This document shows positions 23,504 through 33,582 of a stretch of DNA of 64,000 nt, piece after piece. A program made the position numbers and the translations under genes. Position 1 is the stretch's first letter. Each line of letters begins with the position of its first letter. Under the pieces are notes generated by a model. It worked only from the letters and a program-made list of their open reading frames with translations. It was not told the origin of the DNA and searched no databases. This DNA is from Sphingobacterium allocomposti (GTDB lineage Bacteria > Bacteroidota > Bacteroidia > Sphingobacteriales > Sphingobacteriaceae), in the NCBI RefSeq assembly GCF_008124885.1, contig NZ_VNHX01000007.1:1-64000 (forward strand), written 5' to 3'.

Positions 23504-25141
23504 GTGAAACAGAACTACGCTTTAGCGCTTGGCAGCGCCTTTCTATTATGGTTAGCCTGGCCACCGGTTCCGTACAGCAGCCCTCTCCTTTTTGTCGGCT
23601 TTGTACCGCTTCTGGTTGCTATCGAAAATATTATCCGGGGCACCTATACCCGTAAAGGCCGGAAGATATTCTGGATCAGTTTCTTCACTGGCTTTCTTTG
23701 GAATACGGCTTCTATTTATTGGGTGTATAACTCCATGAATGCGTATCTTTCGGGATATGTGGCCCTCCTGATTTCGCTGATACCTTTTGGTCTGGCCCCG
23801 CTGTTGATGGCGGCAGTCTTCCGGCTATACTACCAAATGAGAAAGAAAACAAACCTCATATTCAGCTTCGGAGGCCTCCTGTCGTTCTGGGTAGGTTATG
23901 AATTTCTTCATCAGTGGTGGGATCTCGCTTTTCCGTGGATGACGTTGGGCAATGGGTTCGCCAACTTCCATCAGCTGGTACAATGGTATTCTTATACGGG
24001 CGTGTTTGGCGGAACGATGTGGGTGTGGACGATCAACCTTCTTTTATTCGTACTGATCTGGCAAAAAAAGGAGAAGATCAACGTTTACAGCAATACCGGA
24101 ATAGGCCTTACGGCGCTGTCCTTGCTCGTTATTCCGATAAGCGTTTCGCTACTTCTGTATAGCAACTATGAAGAACACAAGAACCCTTCCCAGATTGTTG
24201 TGGTACAGCCCAATATAGATCCATATGTAAAATTTGGGTCTATGCCGCCAGAAGCACAACTGGAAAGTTTAATCCAGCTTTCGGAAAAAGTTGCCAAACC
24301 AAACACTGAATTTTTCATATGGCCGGAAACTGCGATTTCGGCGGAAAGGGGCATAGACGAAAACGAATTCAGAAGTTACCCTGCTTATGAACGTATCCTA
24401 CAGTTTTTAGAAAATTATAAAAACGGCAACGTATTGTCCGGAATTGAAAGCTATCAGCTGTACAGCGACCCTAAAACACCGACGGCCCGCGAGGTCTCCG
24501 CAGGCGTATTCTGGGATCCATTTAATGCTGCCGTGCTGGTTGACCGCTCCAGCAAGCTGCAATTTTACCATAAGTCCAAGCTTGTTCCCGGCGTAGAGCA
24601 ACTTCCGTTCGGCCGGGCACTCTCATTTATGAAGCCCCTCTTCGCTCATTTCGGCGGCTCTACAGGTGGATACGGGAGCCAGCCAGAGCCTTCCGTTTTT
24701 TACGCACAGAGCGGCATTGGCGCTGCGCCGGTTATTTGCTATGAGTCTATCTGGGGAAATTATGTAGCGGAATACATCAAACAGGGCGCACAGTTTATCG
24801 CCGTTGTCACGAATGACGGCTGGTGGGGCGACACATCGGGCAAAGACCAACATCTGCAGTATGCGAAACTCCGCGCTATCGAGAACAGGCGTTGGGTTGC
24901 CCGCTCGGCCAACACGGGTATTTCCGCTTTCATCAATCAGCGCGGAGACATCGTCCAACAGACAGCATGGTGGGAGCCGACGGCAATAACGCAGGAAATC
25001 AATCTAAACGAAGACCTCACTTTTTACACACGATATGGGGATATTATATTATACCTTTCCCTATTGGGGGGCGTAGTTTCGGTGTATTTAATGGTAGGCC
25101 GGAAGAAGACGCGGAAACAGGATCTAATATCTCACATCTAA
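23504..25141 (+). CDS. lnt: Apolipoprotein N-acyltransferase
   Basis: Lnt adds the third acyl chain to the N-terminal cysteine of lipoproteins in the inner membrane. The 545-aa protein has about six N-terminal membrane segments (about 5-220), a nitrilase-like domain and a last TM near 510-530. The catalytic triad is present: Glu275 (IWPETAI), Lys357 (YHKSKLVPGVE) and Cys412 (ICYES). The start is GTG at 23504, since no ATG fits the hydrophobic N-terminus better. The stop codon lies inside a 14-bp tandem repeat (25122-25174), so the last residues (LISHI) are repeat-encoded. Confidence 0.94.
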   Translation: MKQNYALALGSAFLLWLAWPPVPYSSPLLFVGFVPLLVAIENIIRGTYTRKGRKIFWISFFTGFLWNTASIYWVYNSMNAYLSGYVALLISLIPFGLAPLLMAAVFRLYYQMRKKTNLIFSFGGLLSFWVGYEFLHQWWDLAFPWMTLGNGFANFHQLVQWYSYTGVFGGTMWVWTINLLLFVLIWQKKEKINVYSNTGIGLTALSLLVIPISVSLLLYSNYEEHKNPSQIVVVQPNIDPYVKFGSMPPEAQLESLIQLSEKVAKPNTEFFIWPETAISAERGIDENEFRSYPAYERILQFLENYKNGNVLSGIESYQLYSDPKTPTAREVSAGVFWDPFNAAVLVDRSSKLQFYHKSKLVPGVEQLPFGRALSFMKPLFAHFGGSTGGYGSQPEPSVFYAQSGIGAAPVICYESIWGNYVAEYIKQGAQFIAVVTNDGWWGDTSGKDQHLQYAKLRAIENRRWVARSANTGISAFINQRGDIVQQTAWWEPTAITQEINLNEDLTFYTRYGDIILYLSLLGGVVSVYLMVGRKKTRKQDLISHI

Positions 25142-25174
25142 TATCTCACATCTAATATCTCACATCTAATATCT
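25122..25174 (+). repeat. 14-bp tandem repeat across the lnt stop codon
   Basis: 3.8 copies of ATCTAATATCTCAC: 25122-25135, 25136-25149, 25150-25163 and a partial 25164-25174. The first copy and a half are coding, and the rest fills the gap to the cysteine desulfurase start. The unit resembles the CTCACATCT words of the mosaic at 4700-4800. Confidence 0.9.
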
Positions 25175-25185
25175 ATTTTTGCAGC

Positions 25186-26322
25186 ATGCAAGTATATTTC
25201 GATAACGCCGCGACCACACCGCTGGATCCTGAAGTGATTAATGTAATGACGGAAACCATGCATGAGCACTTCGGCAACCCGTCGTCCATCCATGCGCATG
25301 GACGACAGGTGAAAACGATCGTCGAAAAGGCAAGAAAGACTGTCGCAGGATTATTAAAAGCGTCTCCTTCGGAGATTTTTTTCACTTCCGGAGGGACAGA
25401 GGCAGACAACATGGCTATTGTCCGGTCGGTTATCGACCTGGGAATAACCTACGCCGTTACCTCTCCTTTGGAGCACCACGCCGTGCTGCACACGCTGGAG
25501 GCGCAGGAAAAACAAGGCCACATCAAACTCTCATTCGTCCGTATAGACGAAAAAGGAAATATTGACCTGGATCATCTCCGCGAGCTCCTTGCGCAGGGGC
25601 CACGTGCATTCGTTTCCTTAATGCACGCCAACAACGAGATCGGCAACCTGACGGACATAAAACGGGTTTCGGAAATTTGCCAGGAATACGACGCCGTATT
25701 CCATTCGGATACTGTGCAGACCATGGGCCATTATATTCACGATCTTTCGGAACTAAAGATAGACTTCATTACAGGGGCTGCACATAAATTCCACGGGCCG
25801 AAGGGTGTCGGCTTTTTATATGTTAATAGCCGGAACAAAATACAGCCATTGATTTATGGAGGAGCTCAGGAACGCAATATGCGGGGAGGTACAGAGAATG
25901 TTTACGGCATTGTCGGACTAGCCAAAGCATTGGAACTGTGCTACCGGGAGATGGACACCCATCAGCAACATATACAAGGACTTAAAGACTATATGCGGAC
26001 AGCGTTACAAGACGCCATTCCCGACGTACAGTTTAACGGAAACATAGAAGCGGCCAACTCGCTCTATACGGTACTAAACGTATCCCTGCCCTGTACGGAG
26101 ATTGCTGATATGTTGCTATTCAGCCTTGACATTGCAGGCGTGTCAGCTTCCGGCGGAAGCGCGTGCAGTTCCGGTTCGGAAATAGGCAGTCACGTCTTGC
26201 GCGCGATTGGAAACGGGTCGCAGCGTCCTTCAGTGCGGTTTTCGTTCAGCAAGTACAACACCAAAGAAGAGGTAGACTTCGTTGTAAGAACGCTGAAAGA
26301 ACTTTGCGACAATCATAAGTAG
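25186..26322 (+). CDS. Cysteine desulfurase (NifS/IscS type)
   Basis: A 378-aa PLP enzyme that takes sulfur from cysteine for Fe-S clusters and tRNA thiolation. Lys201 (AAHKFHGPKGVGF) should bind PLP, with HHAVLHT and FHSDTVQT as cofactor contacts. Cys327 in GGSACSSGSE is the persulfide cysteine. N-terminus MQVYFDNAATTPLDPEV. It resembles the shorter NifS/IscS class I forms. It follows lnt, separated only by the 14-bp repeats. No isc or suf scaffold genes are adjacent. Confidence 0.93.
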   Translation: MQVYFDNAATTPLDPEVINVMTETMHEHFGNPSSIHAHGRQVKTIVEKARKTVAGLLKASPSEIFFTSGGTEADNMAIVRSVIDLGITYAVTSPLEHHAVLHTLEAQEKQGHIKLSFVRIDEKGNIDLDHLRELLAQGPRAFVSLMHANNEIGNLTDIKRVSEICQEYDAVFHSDTVQTMGHYIHDLSELKIDFITGAAHKFHGPKGVGFLYVNSRNKIQPLIYGGAQERNMRGGTENVYGIVGLAKALELCYREMDTHQQHIQGLKDYMRTALQDAIPDVQFNGNIEAANSLYTVLNVSLPCTEIADMLLFSLDIAGVSASGGSACSSGSEIGSHVLRAIGNGSQRPSVRFSFSKYNTKEEVDFVVRTLKELCDNHK

Positions 26323-26345
26323 CGACGGGTTTAGGTTTTAAGACA

Positions 26346-26385
26346 GCGACGGAAGCTCCCCTGCCATGGAGCCGTCGCACTTTTT
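26346..26385 (+). terminator. Terminator after the cysteine desulfurase gene
   Basis: GCGACG..GCTCC pairs with GGAGC-CGTCGC around CCTGCCAT (with a small bulge), then ACTTTTT. Confidence 0.75.
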
Positions 26386-26517
26386 AGCATTCGCAGAGCG
26401 CTGCGGGCACGTAATAGCTGCGTGTTGTACCAGCTCCTCGCAGTGGTACCGCCCTCAACGGCTTTTCACAGCCTGAGTAATCTTTTTCCCGGTTCGGAAG
26501 AACCGTCTCTTGACGGT

Positions 26518-26931
26518 TTATTCGGAAATATGCAGTATGTAACGCTGGGCCAGGTCTCCGGTAATTTCGTTTCCTGATAGATCGAGCTGCCTCAGCCGAC
26601 TGGATTCCACTTTGTACTTATAGTCGAGGCCGTCCAATGAAAGCTCTCCATCTTCTAATGCCCAGGTTCCTGTTTTTGAGAATGCTTCAGGACTCTTTCC
26701 GACGTACACATACTCTAACGTATAAGTCCGGTTGCTACCCAATGTCAGCACCGTGGCGATCGCGTCACAATCCGTGCACGGCAGGTTTCCCCGGTACGTG
26801 CCCAACAGCCGCGCCTCGGTGACCGCTCCAAACTTGTTGCTTTCGATACTCGCGTTTGTACGTGTGTTTATACAGCCAATTACGAGAAAAAGCCCCACGA
26901 ACAGTCCGGATATGTATACAACGAAACGCAT
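26518..26931 (-). CDS. NlpE-like lipoprotein
   Basis: A 137-aa lipoprotein (lipobox VIGC, Cys20) with one NlpE N-terminal-type beta domain: GTYRGNLPCTDCDAI (44-58, CxxC at 52/55), RTYTLEYVYVGKSPEAFSKTG and a closing YILHISE. In E. coli NlpE senses copper or surface stress and triggers Cpx. Here only the N-terminal domain exists and no Cpx genes are near. It is probably at the outer membrane. Monocistronic. Confidence 0.85.
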   Translation of the reverse strand: MRFVVYISGLFVGLFLVIGCINTRTNASIESNKFGAVTEARLLGTYRGNLPCTDCDAIATVLTLGSNRTYTLEYVYVGKSPEAFSKTGTWALEDGELSLDGLDYKYKVESSRLRQLDLSGNEITGDLAQRYILHISE

Positions 26932-27000
26932 CTTTTACGATTTTGTAACTTATCATCAAAAAAGATACCACAAACCGCCGAACGCTGCCAAACCGGTATT

Positions 27001-27339
27001 TTACCCATCCCAATCCTCGTCGTCATCTCCCCGCAAAAGGTTATATGCGCCTAGTAACTCGCTATACGCATGCCGGTTACGCAGCTTTTGGGCAACTTCC
27101 ATACCTTGCCGATAAATCGCCGAGGCCTGCTCTTTATCGCCTCCGCCCTCTACGAATTTAGCGTAGTGATAATACGTGCCGACGTAGTCCGGGTGTTCCG
27201 CCACCAACTGTTGGAATCCGGCCAGCGCCTTAGCAGCGTCCCCGGCCTTTTTATATTCCATCGTCAAAGCGAATTTCAAGAATGGGTCGCCCGGACTCTC
27301 TTCCAAAAACTTTAAAAGATCCTGAATCCTGTTTGTCAT
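27001..27339 (-). CDS. Small tetratricopeptide-repeat protein
   Basis: A 112-aa protein with about two TPR-like helical pairs (PFLKFALTMEYKKAGDAAKAL; VGTYYHYAKFVEGGGDKEQA) and an acidic end (DDDEDWDG). I start at the ATG at 27339 (MTNRIQDLL), which is preceded by AAAGGTATTACA, rather than the upstream in-frame ATG. Such short TPR proteins are common in Bacteroidota. It probably mediates protein contacts; the partner is unknown. Confidence 0.8.
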   Translation of the reverse strand: MTNRIQDLLKFLEESPGDPFLKFALTMEYKKAGDAAKALAGFQQLVAEHPDYVGTYYHYAKFVEGGGDKEQASAIYRQGMEVAQKLRNRHAYSELLGAYNLLRGDDDEDWDG

Positions 27340-27814
27340 TGTAATACCTTTTTGTACGCGCAAAACTACAAAATGCTGGACAGAGTAAGGCAGCCGACCA
27401 ACAATCTAGCGCCACATCCTGCGCTGACGGCCAAAAGCGAACGGACGAATACTATGCTAGCATAGAAAATGACAATAGCCTGACCTTTAGAAAAATCCAC
27501 GTTCGCCCTATGGTTTTGCTAAAAATTTACAGCGAAACCACCGATGCTCTAACGATTCCACCAGAAACAGCTGGATATTTTAAAAAAATATCAAAAAATA
27601 TAAACAACAAAATAACATCCGCTCTCCGCTAGCCATCTTGCATTTTCGTCGGAAAAACAATAGGTTTGTGTGAAAGGCTTGGCAGAAGTGCAACCGGAAA
27701 AATGTGCCAGCTGTAGCCGAACGTAGTATACTGGAATAGTAAAACTAAAAAGTTCCGTTCCGATGAAATACTGCTGTTTCTGAAAGCAAACACACATGAA
27801 TAACACGAACACAT
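27340..27814. other. Intergenic region before etfB
   Basis: 475 bp between divergent genes. It is AT-rich in the middle (27570-27620, with AAAAAAATATCAAAAAATAT). No gene, repeat family or clear promoter consensus is seen. It must contain the promoter of etfBA. Confidence 0.5.
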
Positions 27815-28552
27815 ATGAAAATACTTGTATGTATAAGTAATGTCCCCGATACGACATCGAAAATAACGTTTACCGATAATAATACGGCATTCAACGCGGC
27901 CGGCGTCCAATACATCATTAACCCCTACGACGAAATAGCACTATCGAAAGCCGTGGAGCTCGCCGAGGGCGGAAAAGGGACAGTGACGGTCATTCATGTC
28001 GGCGAAGCCTCGTCGGAGCCGACGATCCGCAAAGCGTTGGCTATCGGCGCCGACGAGGCCGTTCGGGTAGACGCTGTTCCGAGAGACGCTTGGTTCGTAG
28101 CCAACCAGATTGCCCAATACGTCAAATCGCAGCAGTTTGATATGATCTTAACGGGACGGGAATCTATCGATTACAACGGATCAAAAGTACAGGGCTATCT
28201 GGCCGAACTGCTCCGGTTACCGTCGGTTTCCATCGCTAAAAAGATCACCGTCGAAGGGGATACTGCAGTAATCGAGCGCGAAATTGAGGGAGGAAAAGAG
28301 GTTGTCAGTGCTACGCTGCCGGTGGTCGTCGGTACTGCGGAAGGCGTTGCCGAACCTAAGATTCCAAATATGCGCGGGATTATGGCCGCAAGAACAAAAC
28401 CGTTAACTGTTATCCAACCTGTAGAAGTGGACAGCCTATCGCGGATATCCGCTTATGAAACGCCTACTCCCCGCGGTGCAGTAAAATTGATAGACAAGGA
28501 CGACATCAGCCAACTGGTAGCATTGCTACATACCGAGGCTAAAGTTATATAA
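27815..28552 (+). CDS. etfB: Electron transfer flavoprotein beta subunit
   Basis: A 245-aa EtfB/FixA subunit. With EtfA it carries electrons from acyl-CoA and other dehydrogenases to the respiratory chain. Typical features are MKILVCISNVPDTTSKI, NPYDEIALSKAVELAE, ILTGRESIDYNGSKVQGYLAE and KIPNMRGIMAARTKP. etfA follows 14 bp downstream, giving the usual etfB-etfA order. Confidence 0.95.
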   Translation: MKILVCISNVPDTTSKITFTDNNTAFNAAGVQYIINPYDEIALSKAVELAEGGKGTVTVIHVGEASSEPTIRKALAIGADEAVRVDAVPRDAWFVANQIAQYVKSQQFDMILTGRESIDYNGSKVQGYLAELLRLPSVSIAKKITVEGDTAVIEREIEGGKEVVSATLPVVVGTAEGVAEPKIPNMRGIMAARTKPLTVIQPVEVDSLSRISAYETPTPRGAVKLIDKDDISQLVALLHTEAKVI

Positions 28553-28566
28553 CAACAGAGCATATT

Positions 28567-29541
28567 ATGTCAGTTTTAGTATACATCGAAAATATAGACG
28601 GCCATTTTAAAAAGTCCGGACTGGAGACTTTATCCTACGCGAAAGCGGTAGCGGATCAGACCGGACAGCCGGTAGCTGCCTTAAGCATAGGGAATGTAGA
28701 CCGTGACACCCTCGAGACGATCGGAACTTACGGCATTCCGAAGGTTATCCGTGTCGATAAGGAACAGCTTAAACAATTTGTAAACCAAGCATATGCTACT
28801 GTGATCGCGGACGTTGCGAAGCATGTCGGCGCGCAGACGGTTGTCCTATCCAACTCTTTTAGCGGCAAGGCGCTTGCGCCGCGCGTGGCAGCCAAACTGC
28901 ATGCGGCGCTCGCCGACGGTGCATCATCGCTCCCAGCCATAGAGGGGGATGTCTGGCAGATCAGGAAGACGGTCTTCTCAAGTAAGGCTATTGCCGTCGA
29001 AGAGCTAACGGCACGTACAAAAGTCATCGCGCTAATGCCGAACACGGTAGAACCCTCGGAGGCGCCCACGGCCGTACAAATCGAAGACTATGAACCGAAT
29101 ATAGAAGATACGGACTTCTCTACTATCGTAAAGGATATTGTTCGGGCAACCGACAAGGTAGCCTTGCCGGACGCCGAGATCGTGGTGTCTGCCGGCCGCG
29201 GCCTGAAGGGTCCCGAAAACTGGAAAATAGTAGAGGAATTGGCCGAAGTGCTGGGCGCTGCAACAGCCTGCTCTAAACCGGTGTCTGATGCGGGATGGCG
29301 CCCACACGCCGAACATGTTGGACAAACCGGCCTCGCGATAAGCCCAAAACTCTATATTGCCATCGGCATCTCCGGAGCTATCCAGCACCTTGCCGGCGTC
29401 AGTTCATCCAAGACGATTGTGGTCATCAACAAAGACCCCGAGGCGCCTTTTTTTAAGGTGGCAGACTACGGCATCGTGGGCGACGCTTTTGAGATTGTGC
29501 CCAAACTAACGGAGGCACTTAAAGCTTATAAAAACCACTAA
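28567..29541 (+). CDS. etfA: Electron transfer flavoprotein alpha subunit
   Basis: A 324-aa EtfA/FixB subunit that binds FAD. The C-terminal FAD domain has [45 protein letters not shown] and [21 protein letters not shown]. It is in an operon with etfB, and a possible terminator follows at 29565-29597. Confidence 0.96.
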   Translation: MSVLVYIENIDGHFKKSGLETLSYAKAVADQTGQPVAALSIGNVDRDTLETIGTYGIPKVIRVDKEQLKQFVNQAYATVIADVAKHVGAQTVVLSNSFSGKALAPRVAAKLHAALADGASSLPAIEGDVWQIRKTVFSSKAIAVEELTARTKVIALMPNTVEPSEAPTAVQIEDYEPNIEDTDFSTIVKDIVRATDKVALPDAEIVVSAGRGLKGPENWKIVEELAEVLGAATACSKPVSDAGWRPHAEHVGQTGLAISPKLYIAIGISGAIQHLAGVSSSKTIVVINKDPEAPFFKVADYGIVGDAFEIVPKLTEALKAYKNH

Positions 29542-29564
29542 ACAACATATTGAAACAAAGCAAT

Positions 29565-29597
29565 TGGCCAGGCACTCTTCTCACAGACGCCTGGCCA
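29565..29597 (+). terminator. Probable terminator of etfBA
   Basis: TGGCCAGGC pairs perfectly with GCCTGGCCA around a 15-nt loop. The following ATATTGT is only weakly T-rich. Confidence 0.5.
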
Positions 29598-29740
29598 TAT
29601 TGTATAAGCCGCTGGCTTCGGATTAACGGATATGCGCAGGTATATTCTGTATATGTAGCCATCCAAAACGATATTTGATCAGTAATGCTTTTATTTTGTC
29701 CCGAATATTTACATCTTTGTAGTACTGTAAGGCTTTAAGA

Positions 29741-30361
29741 ATGAAGAAAATCAAATTAGATATAGTTGGGTTATCGTATAGTCAAACGCAATCTGGAGCA
29801 TACGCCTTGGTACTTGGTGAAATTGGAGGCAACCGCCGCCTGCCTATTATCATCGGCGGTTTCGAAGCACAGGCCATCGCGGTGGAGATTGAAAAAATGC
29901 AACCGAGCCGCCCGCTTACACACGATCTCTTCAAAACTTTTGCCAATAGCTTTCAGATAAATATACAAGAGGTATTAATTTACAACCTTGTTGACGGGAT
30001 CTTTTTCGCGAAGCTGATCTGCTCGAATGGAGAAAAGACGATCGAGCTGGATTCAAGGACATCGGATGCTGTGGCGCTGGCCGTCCGCTTCGGGGCACCT
30101 GTATATACGTATGACTTTATCATGGACGCTGCAGGCATCATTATTGAAAGCAACGACTTTGCGTTTTTGGAAAACATCGAAAACCTTCCTCCAAAAGAGA
30201 ATACCCTGCGTAAAGAACCCGTTCAGGAAGACGAACCGAAATCGCCATATGCACATTTGAGCGACGAACAGCTGGAAGCCAGCCTTCAGAAGGCTATCGA
30301 TGCCGAGCAGTACGAGACAGCCGCCAAGATCCGTGACGAGATCGAACGACGAAAAGCATAA
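29741..30361 (+). CDS. Bifunctional nuclease family protein with UVR domain
   Basis: A 206-aa protein. Residues 1-130 form a BFN/DUF151 domain (LPIIIGGFEAQAIAVEIEKM, LDSRTSDAVALAVRFGAPVYT), a charged linker follows, and a UVR motif (about 172-206: LEASLQKAIDAEQYETAAKI) closes it. In plants a related protein has DNase/RNase activity. The bacterial role is not settled. UVR motifs usually mediate contacts in UvrB/C-like proteins. The nucleoside transporter starts 21 bp downstream. Confidence 0.9.
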   Translation: MKKIKLDIVGLSYSQTQSGAYALVLGEIGGNRRLPIIIGGFEAQAIAVEIEKMQPSRPLTHDLFKTFANSFQINIQEVLIYNLVDGIFFAKLICSNGEKTIELDSRTSDAVALAVRFGAPVYTYDFIMDAAGIIIESNDFAFLENIENLPPKENTLRKEPVQEDEPKSPYAHLSDEQLEASLQKAIDAEQYETAAKIRDEIERRKA

Positions 30362-30382
30362 TTATCCTAATTACAACATTTT

Positions 30383-31768
30383 ATGTCAATAAAATTACGG
30401 TTGACCGTTATGAGCTTCCTTCAATTTTTCGTTTGGGGTGCTTGGTTGATTACAATAGCGAATTACTGGTTCGGAACGAAACAATGGGATGGGACACAGT
30501 TCGGCGCCATCTTCGCCACCATGGGTATAGCCTCTTTATTTATGCCCACATTGATCGGGATTATAGCAGACCGGTGGGTGAATGCCGAAAAATTGTATAG
30601 CTTACTTCACCTCCTTTATGCCGCGACATTATTTTATCTACCTCAAGTAAACGATCCACAGCTTTTCTTCTACGTCATCCTCGCGGCGATGTGTTTTTAC
30701 ATGCCCACGTTGGCGCTATCCAACTCGATATCTTACACCGCTCTTACCCTTGGTCAGTATGACCTTGTTAAGGCGTTCCCTCCCATCCGTGTATGGGGAA
30801 CCATAGGTTTCATTGCCGCTATGTGGCTGGTGAATCTCTCGGGCAATAAAGCGACGGGATACCAATTTTATATCGCCGGTGCGGCGGCCTTCGCCTTAAG
30901 CGTCTTTGCACTTACACTTCCCAAATGTCCTCCGAGAAACATCAACCGCGAGGGGCAATCGCTGATCCAGACCTTCGGACTTGAAGCGTTTAAGTTGTTC
31001 GGAAACTACAAGATGGCGCTGTTCTTCGTGTTCTCCATGTTCCTGGGCGGTGCGCTTCAGCTCACCAATGCCTATGGAGACGTCTTCCTCGACGAATTCA
31101 AGTTCTATCCCGCCTATGTAGATTCGTTTGTTGTAAGGCTATCTACCATCATCATGTCCATCTCGCAGATATCGGAGACCCTCTTTATCTTGGCGATTCC
31201 ATTTTTCTTAAAACGCTTCGGCATAAAGAAAGTTATGCTGATCTCCATGCTGGCATGGGTACTGCGGTTCGGACTGTTCGCTTATGGCGACCCCGCCGGC
31301 GGGCTCTGGATGATTATCTTATCCTGCATTGTATATGGAATGGCGTTCGACTTCTTCAACATATCAGGATCTCTTTTTGTCGAGACATCGACCGATTCGC
31401 ACATACGGAGCTCGGCTCAGGGGCTTTTTATGATGATGACCAATGGTTTCGGCGCGGTCTTAGGTAGCTTGATCTCCGGATGGGTCATAGACCACTATTT
31501 TACACTGCACTTCAGCAATGTCCACAGCTTGGCAGATTTCCTGCAGACGGATGCCGAAAACAGTTTTCTCCTGAAATTTGTTCAGGAGCGCGGTGTCGAC
31601 GTCCTGCAGAACGGCACGCTAAGCGCCGAGGTACTGCTCAAAGACTGGCACCACATATGGCTTGCCTTTGCGGGCTATACACTCGTCATAGCGCTCTTAT
31701 TCGCCGTACTTTTTAAACACAAGCACGAACGGCCGGCCGCCGCTGCATACAGCGACAGCCGTCACTAA
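30383..31768 (+). CDS. NupG-type nucleoside:H+ symporter (MFS)
   Basis: A 461-aa membrane protein with 12 predicted helices, beginning MSIKLRLTVMSFLQFFVWGA and GAIFATMGIASLFMPTLIGI, which are hallmarks of the NupG/XapB nucleoside symporter family. FPPIRVWGTIGF and FDFFNISGSLFVE are also family-typical. It likely imports nucleosides for salvage. It follows the BFN/UVR gene closely and may share its transcript. Confidence 0.92.
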   Translation: MSIKLRLTVMSFLQFFVWGAWLITIANYWFGTKQWDGTQFGAIFATMGIASLFMPTLIGIIADRWVNAEKLYSLLHLLYAATLFYLPQVNDPQLFFYVILAAMCFYMPTLALSNSISYTALTLGQYDLVKAFPPIRVWGTIGFIAAMWLVNLSGNKATGYQFYIAGAAAFALSVFALTLPKCPPRNINREGQSLIQTFGLEAFKLFGNYKMALFFVFSMFLGGALQLTNAYGDVFLDEFKFYPAYVDSFVVRLSTIIMSISQISETLFILAIPFFLKRFGIKKVMLISMLAWVLRFGLFAYGDPAGGLWMIILSCIVYGMAFDFFNISGSLFVETSTDSHIRSSAQGLFMMMTNGFGAVLGSLISGWVIDHYFTLHFSNVHSLADFLQTDAENSFLLKFVQERGVDVLQNGTLSAEVLLKDWHHIWLAFAGYTLVIALLFAVLFKHKHERPAAAAYSDSRH

Positions 31769-31981
31769 GAATAGGCTGTTCTGCACGTGCAGTTGTCACG
31801 GCCAAAAGAAGGCTGCGACAACCGCACGCCGTTTCCTTATTTCGGCATGACAGCCTGTTGTTTCCCCGCCGCTACCGCTACAGACGCACCTCCGGCTAAG
31901 CGGCCATGCCTTTTTATTATACTAAGATGACGCCCCCTTTATTGCGCAACAGGTCTAATTTGGCTATGTTTGTCCGTTAAT

Positions 31982-33307
31982 ATGGAAAAAGACATTATTA
32001 ACATCACAACTACCGAAACCAGCCGGCTATATGCGTGGACATTGACAGAAATACAAACGGTTGGCCTCTCTGGCCAGGCCGTCCATTGGGCAACCACTGC
32101 TATACTGCTTCTCGTCAGTCTAATAATACTTATTGTTGTCGACTTCTTAATCCGTAAGATCCTGAAAGCCTTGTTTATTAAGCTGATAAAGCGATCCACC
32201 ACCCTATGGGACGACTTTCTGCTGAACAACAAAGTTTTAGATTATGGCAGCCACCTTGTGCCCTTACTGCTAGCACAGCAGATCTTGCCTGCTGTATTTC
32301 AGGGATTTCCATCCTTTACAAATTTTCTGATCAAGTTTCTCGCGGTAGGAATGGTACTCGCCGTCGTAAGATTGTTCAATGGACTGCTAAAGACCGTCCG
32401 TGATATCTTAAAAACGTCCAAGGCTTTTATCGACAAGCCGCTGGACAGCTATCTGCAGGTCGCGCAGATCTTCTTATACTTTGTCGGCGGAACTATCCTG
32501 TTTTCCGTTGTTACAGGCAACTCGCCCTGGTCCTTCCTGGTTTCACTGGGAGCAGCCTCTGCGATCCTGATGTTGGTATTTAAAGATACCATTCTAGGAT
32601 TCGTGGCCAGTATACAGGTGTCGGCCAACGACTCCGTCCGTGTTGGCGACTGGATAGAAATGCCTAAGTATGGCGCCGACGGCAATGTGATCCAGATGAA
32701 TCTGAATAACGTCAGAATCCAGAATTTCGACAAAACCATCGTCACCATCCCCACGCACACGCTTCTGAGCGATTCATTTAAAAATTACCGGGGTATGCAA
32801 CAGTCCGGCGGCCGCCGGATAAAGCGGGCGATCCATATCAAAATCTCGTCGATCCGTTACCTAACGGAAAAAGAAATCGCCAAATTAAAACGGATACAAT
32901 TACTGGCCCCCTACATCGAAGAACGGCAACGGGAAATCGACGAATATAACGCGCGTACAAACGCCGACCAGACCGTATTCGTCAATGGCCGCAGAATGAC
33001 CAACGTCGGACTTTTCCGTGCATACGTAACGCGCTACGCAGAACAGCACCCTGACATACACAAAGGGATGACCCTGATGGTGAGGCATCTGGCACCAAAT
33101 GAACATGGTCTGCCGCTAGAACTGTATATGTTCACGAATAATACCGACTGGGCCTACTTCGAAAACGTCATGGCAAACATATTCGATCACCTTTTCGCGG
33201 CTATAAAATATTTCGACCTGGAGGTATTCGAGCTCCCATCGTCCGATGACCTGCGGCTGTATCTGAAAACAGTGGGACAGGAAAACCTGGAAAATGAGAC
33301 GGCGTAA
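31982..33307 (+). CDS. MscS-family mechanosensitive ion channel
   Basis: A 441-aa channel of the MscS family (YbdG/MscM-like). It has several N-terminal helices (about 30-200), a pore helix with FLVSLGAASAILMLVFKDTILGF, the beta domain VGDWIEMPKYGADGNVIQ, and a long C-terminal alpha/beta part. It protects against hypo-osmotic shock by releasing solutes. I use the ATG at 31982 (MEKDIINIT). A bidirectional terminator lies at 33402-33430. Confidence 0.92.
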   Translation: MEKDIINITTTETSRLYAWTLTEIQTVGLSGQAVHWATTAILLLVSLIILIVVDFLIRKILKALFIKLIKRSTTLWDDFLLNNKVLDYGSHLVPLLLAQQILPAVFQGFPSFTNFLIKFLAVGMVLAVVRLFNGLLKTVRDILKTSKAFIDKPLDSYLQVAQIFLYFVGGTILFSVVTGNSPWSFLVSLGAASAILMLVFKDTILGFVASIQVSANDSVRVGDWIEMPKYGADGNVIQMNLNNVRIQNFDKTIVTIPTHTLLSDSFKNYRGMQQSGGRRIKRAIHIKISSIRYLTEKEIAKLKRIQLLAPYIEERQREIDEYNARTNADQTVFVNGRRMTNVGLFRAYVTRYAEQHPDIHKGMTLMVRHLAPNEHGLPLELYMFTNNTDWAYFENVMANIFDHLFAAIKYFDLEVFELPSSDDLRLYLKTVGQENLENETA

Positions 33308-33401
33308 ATCGGTAGAAGCGCAGCAACCAGCAGAATACTAATACTCCGCTATGGAACAGAACTTCACCGCGCTGCGCGCCATAGATCAAACAGATGTAAA
33401 C

Positions 33402-33430
33402 AAAAAAGGTTGCCTGACAGCAACCTTTTT
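33402..33430. terminator. Bidirectional terminator
   Basis: AAAAAAGGTTGC-CTGACA-GCAACCTTTTT works in both directions between mscS (+) and the phosphoesterase gene (-). Confidence 0.8.
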
Positions 33431-33582
33431 CTTATTTGTGAAAACAAATTTTGTCTCAGCGTATTTCGCAACAGGCCTAAACATTAACCATAACACTATG
33501 AACAAAAATTACTCTATGACAAAGGTGAAGTTTTCATATTAATCCAATATTAGCTTGACATTAAAAGAAAACATATTCCAAT

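Noticed and set aside
33499..33543. 14-codon frame MNKNYSMTKVKFSY resembling the start of a SusC-type gene
   Set aside because: It ends at once in a stop and nothing of SusC follows; too short to separate from chance, though it could be a fossil.
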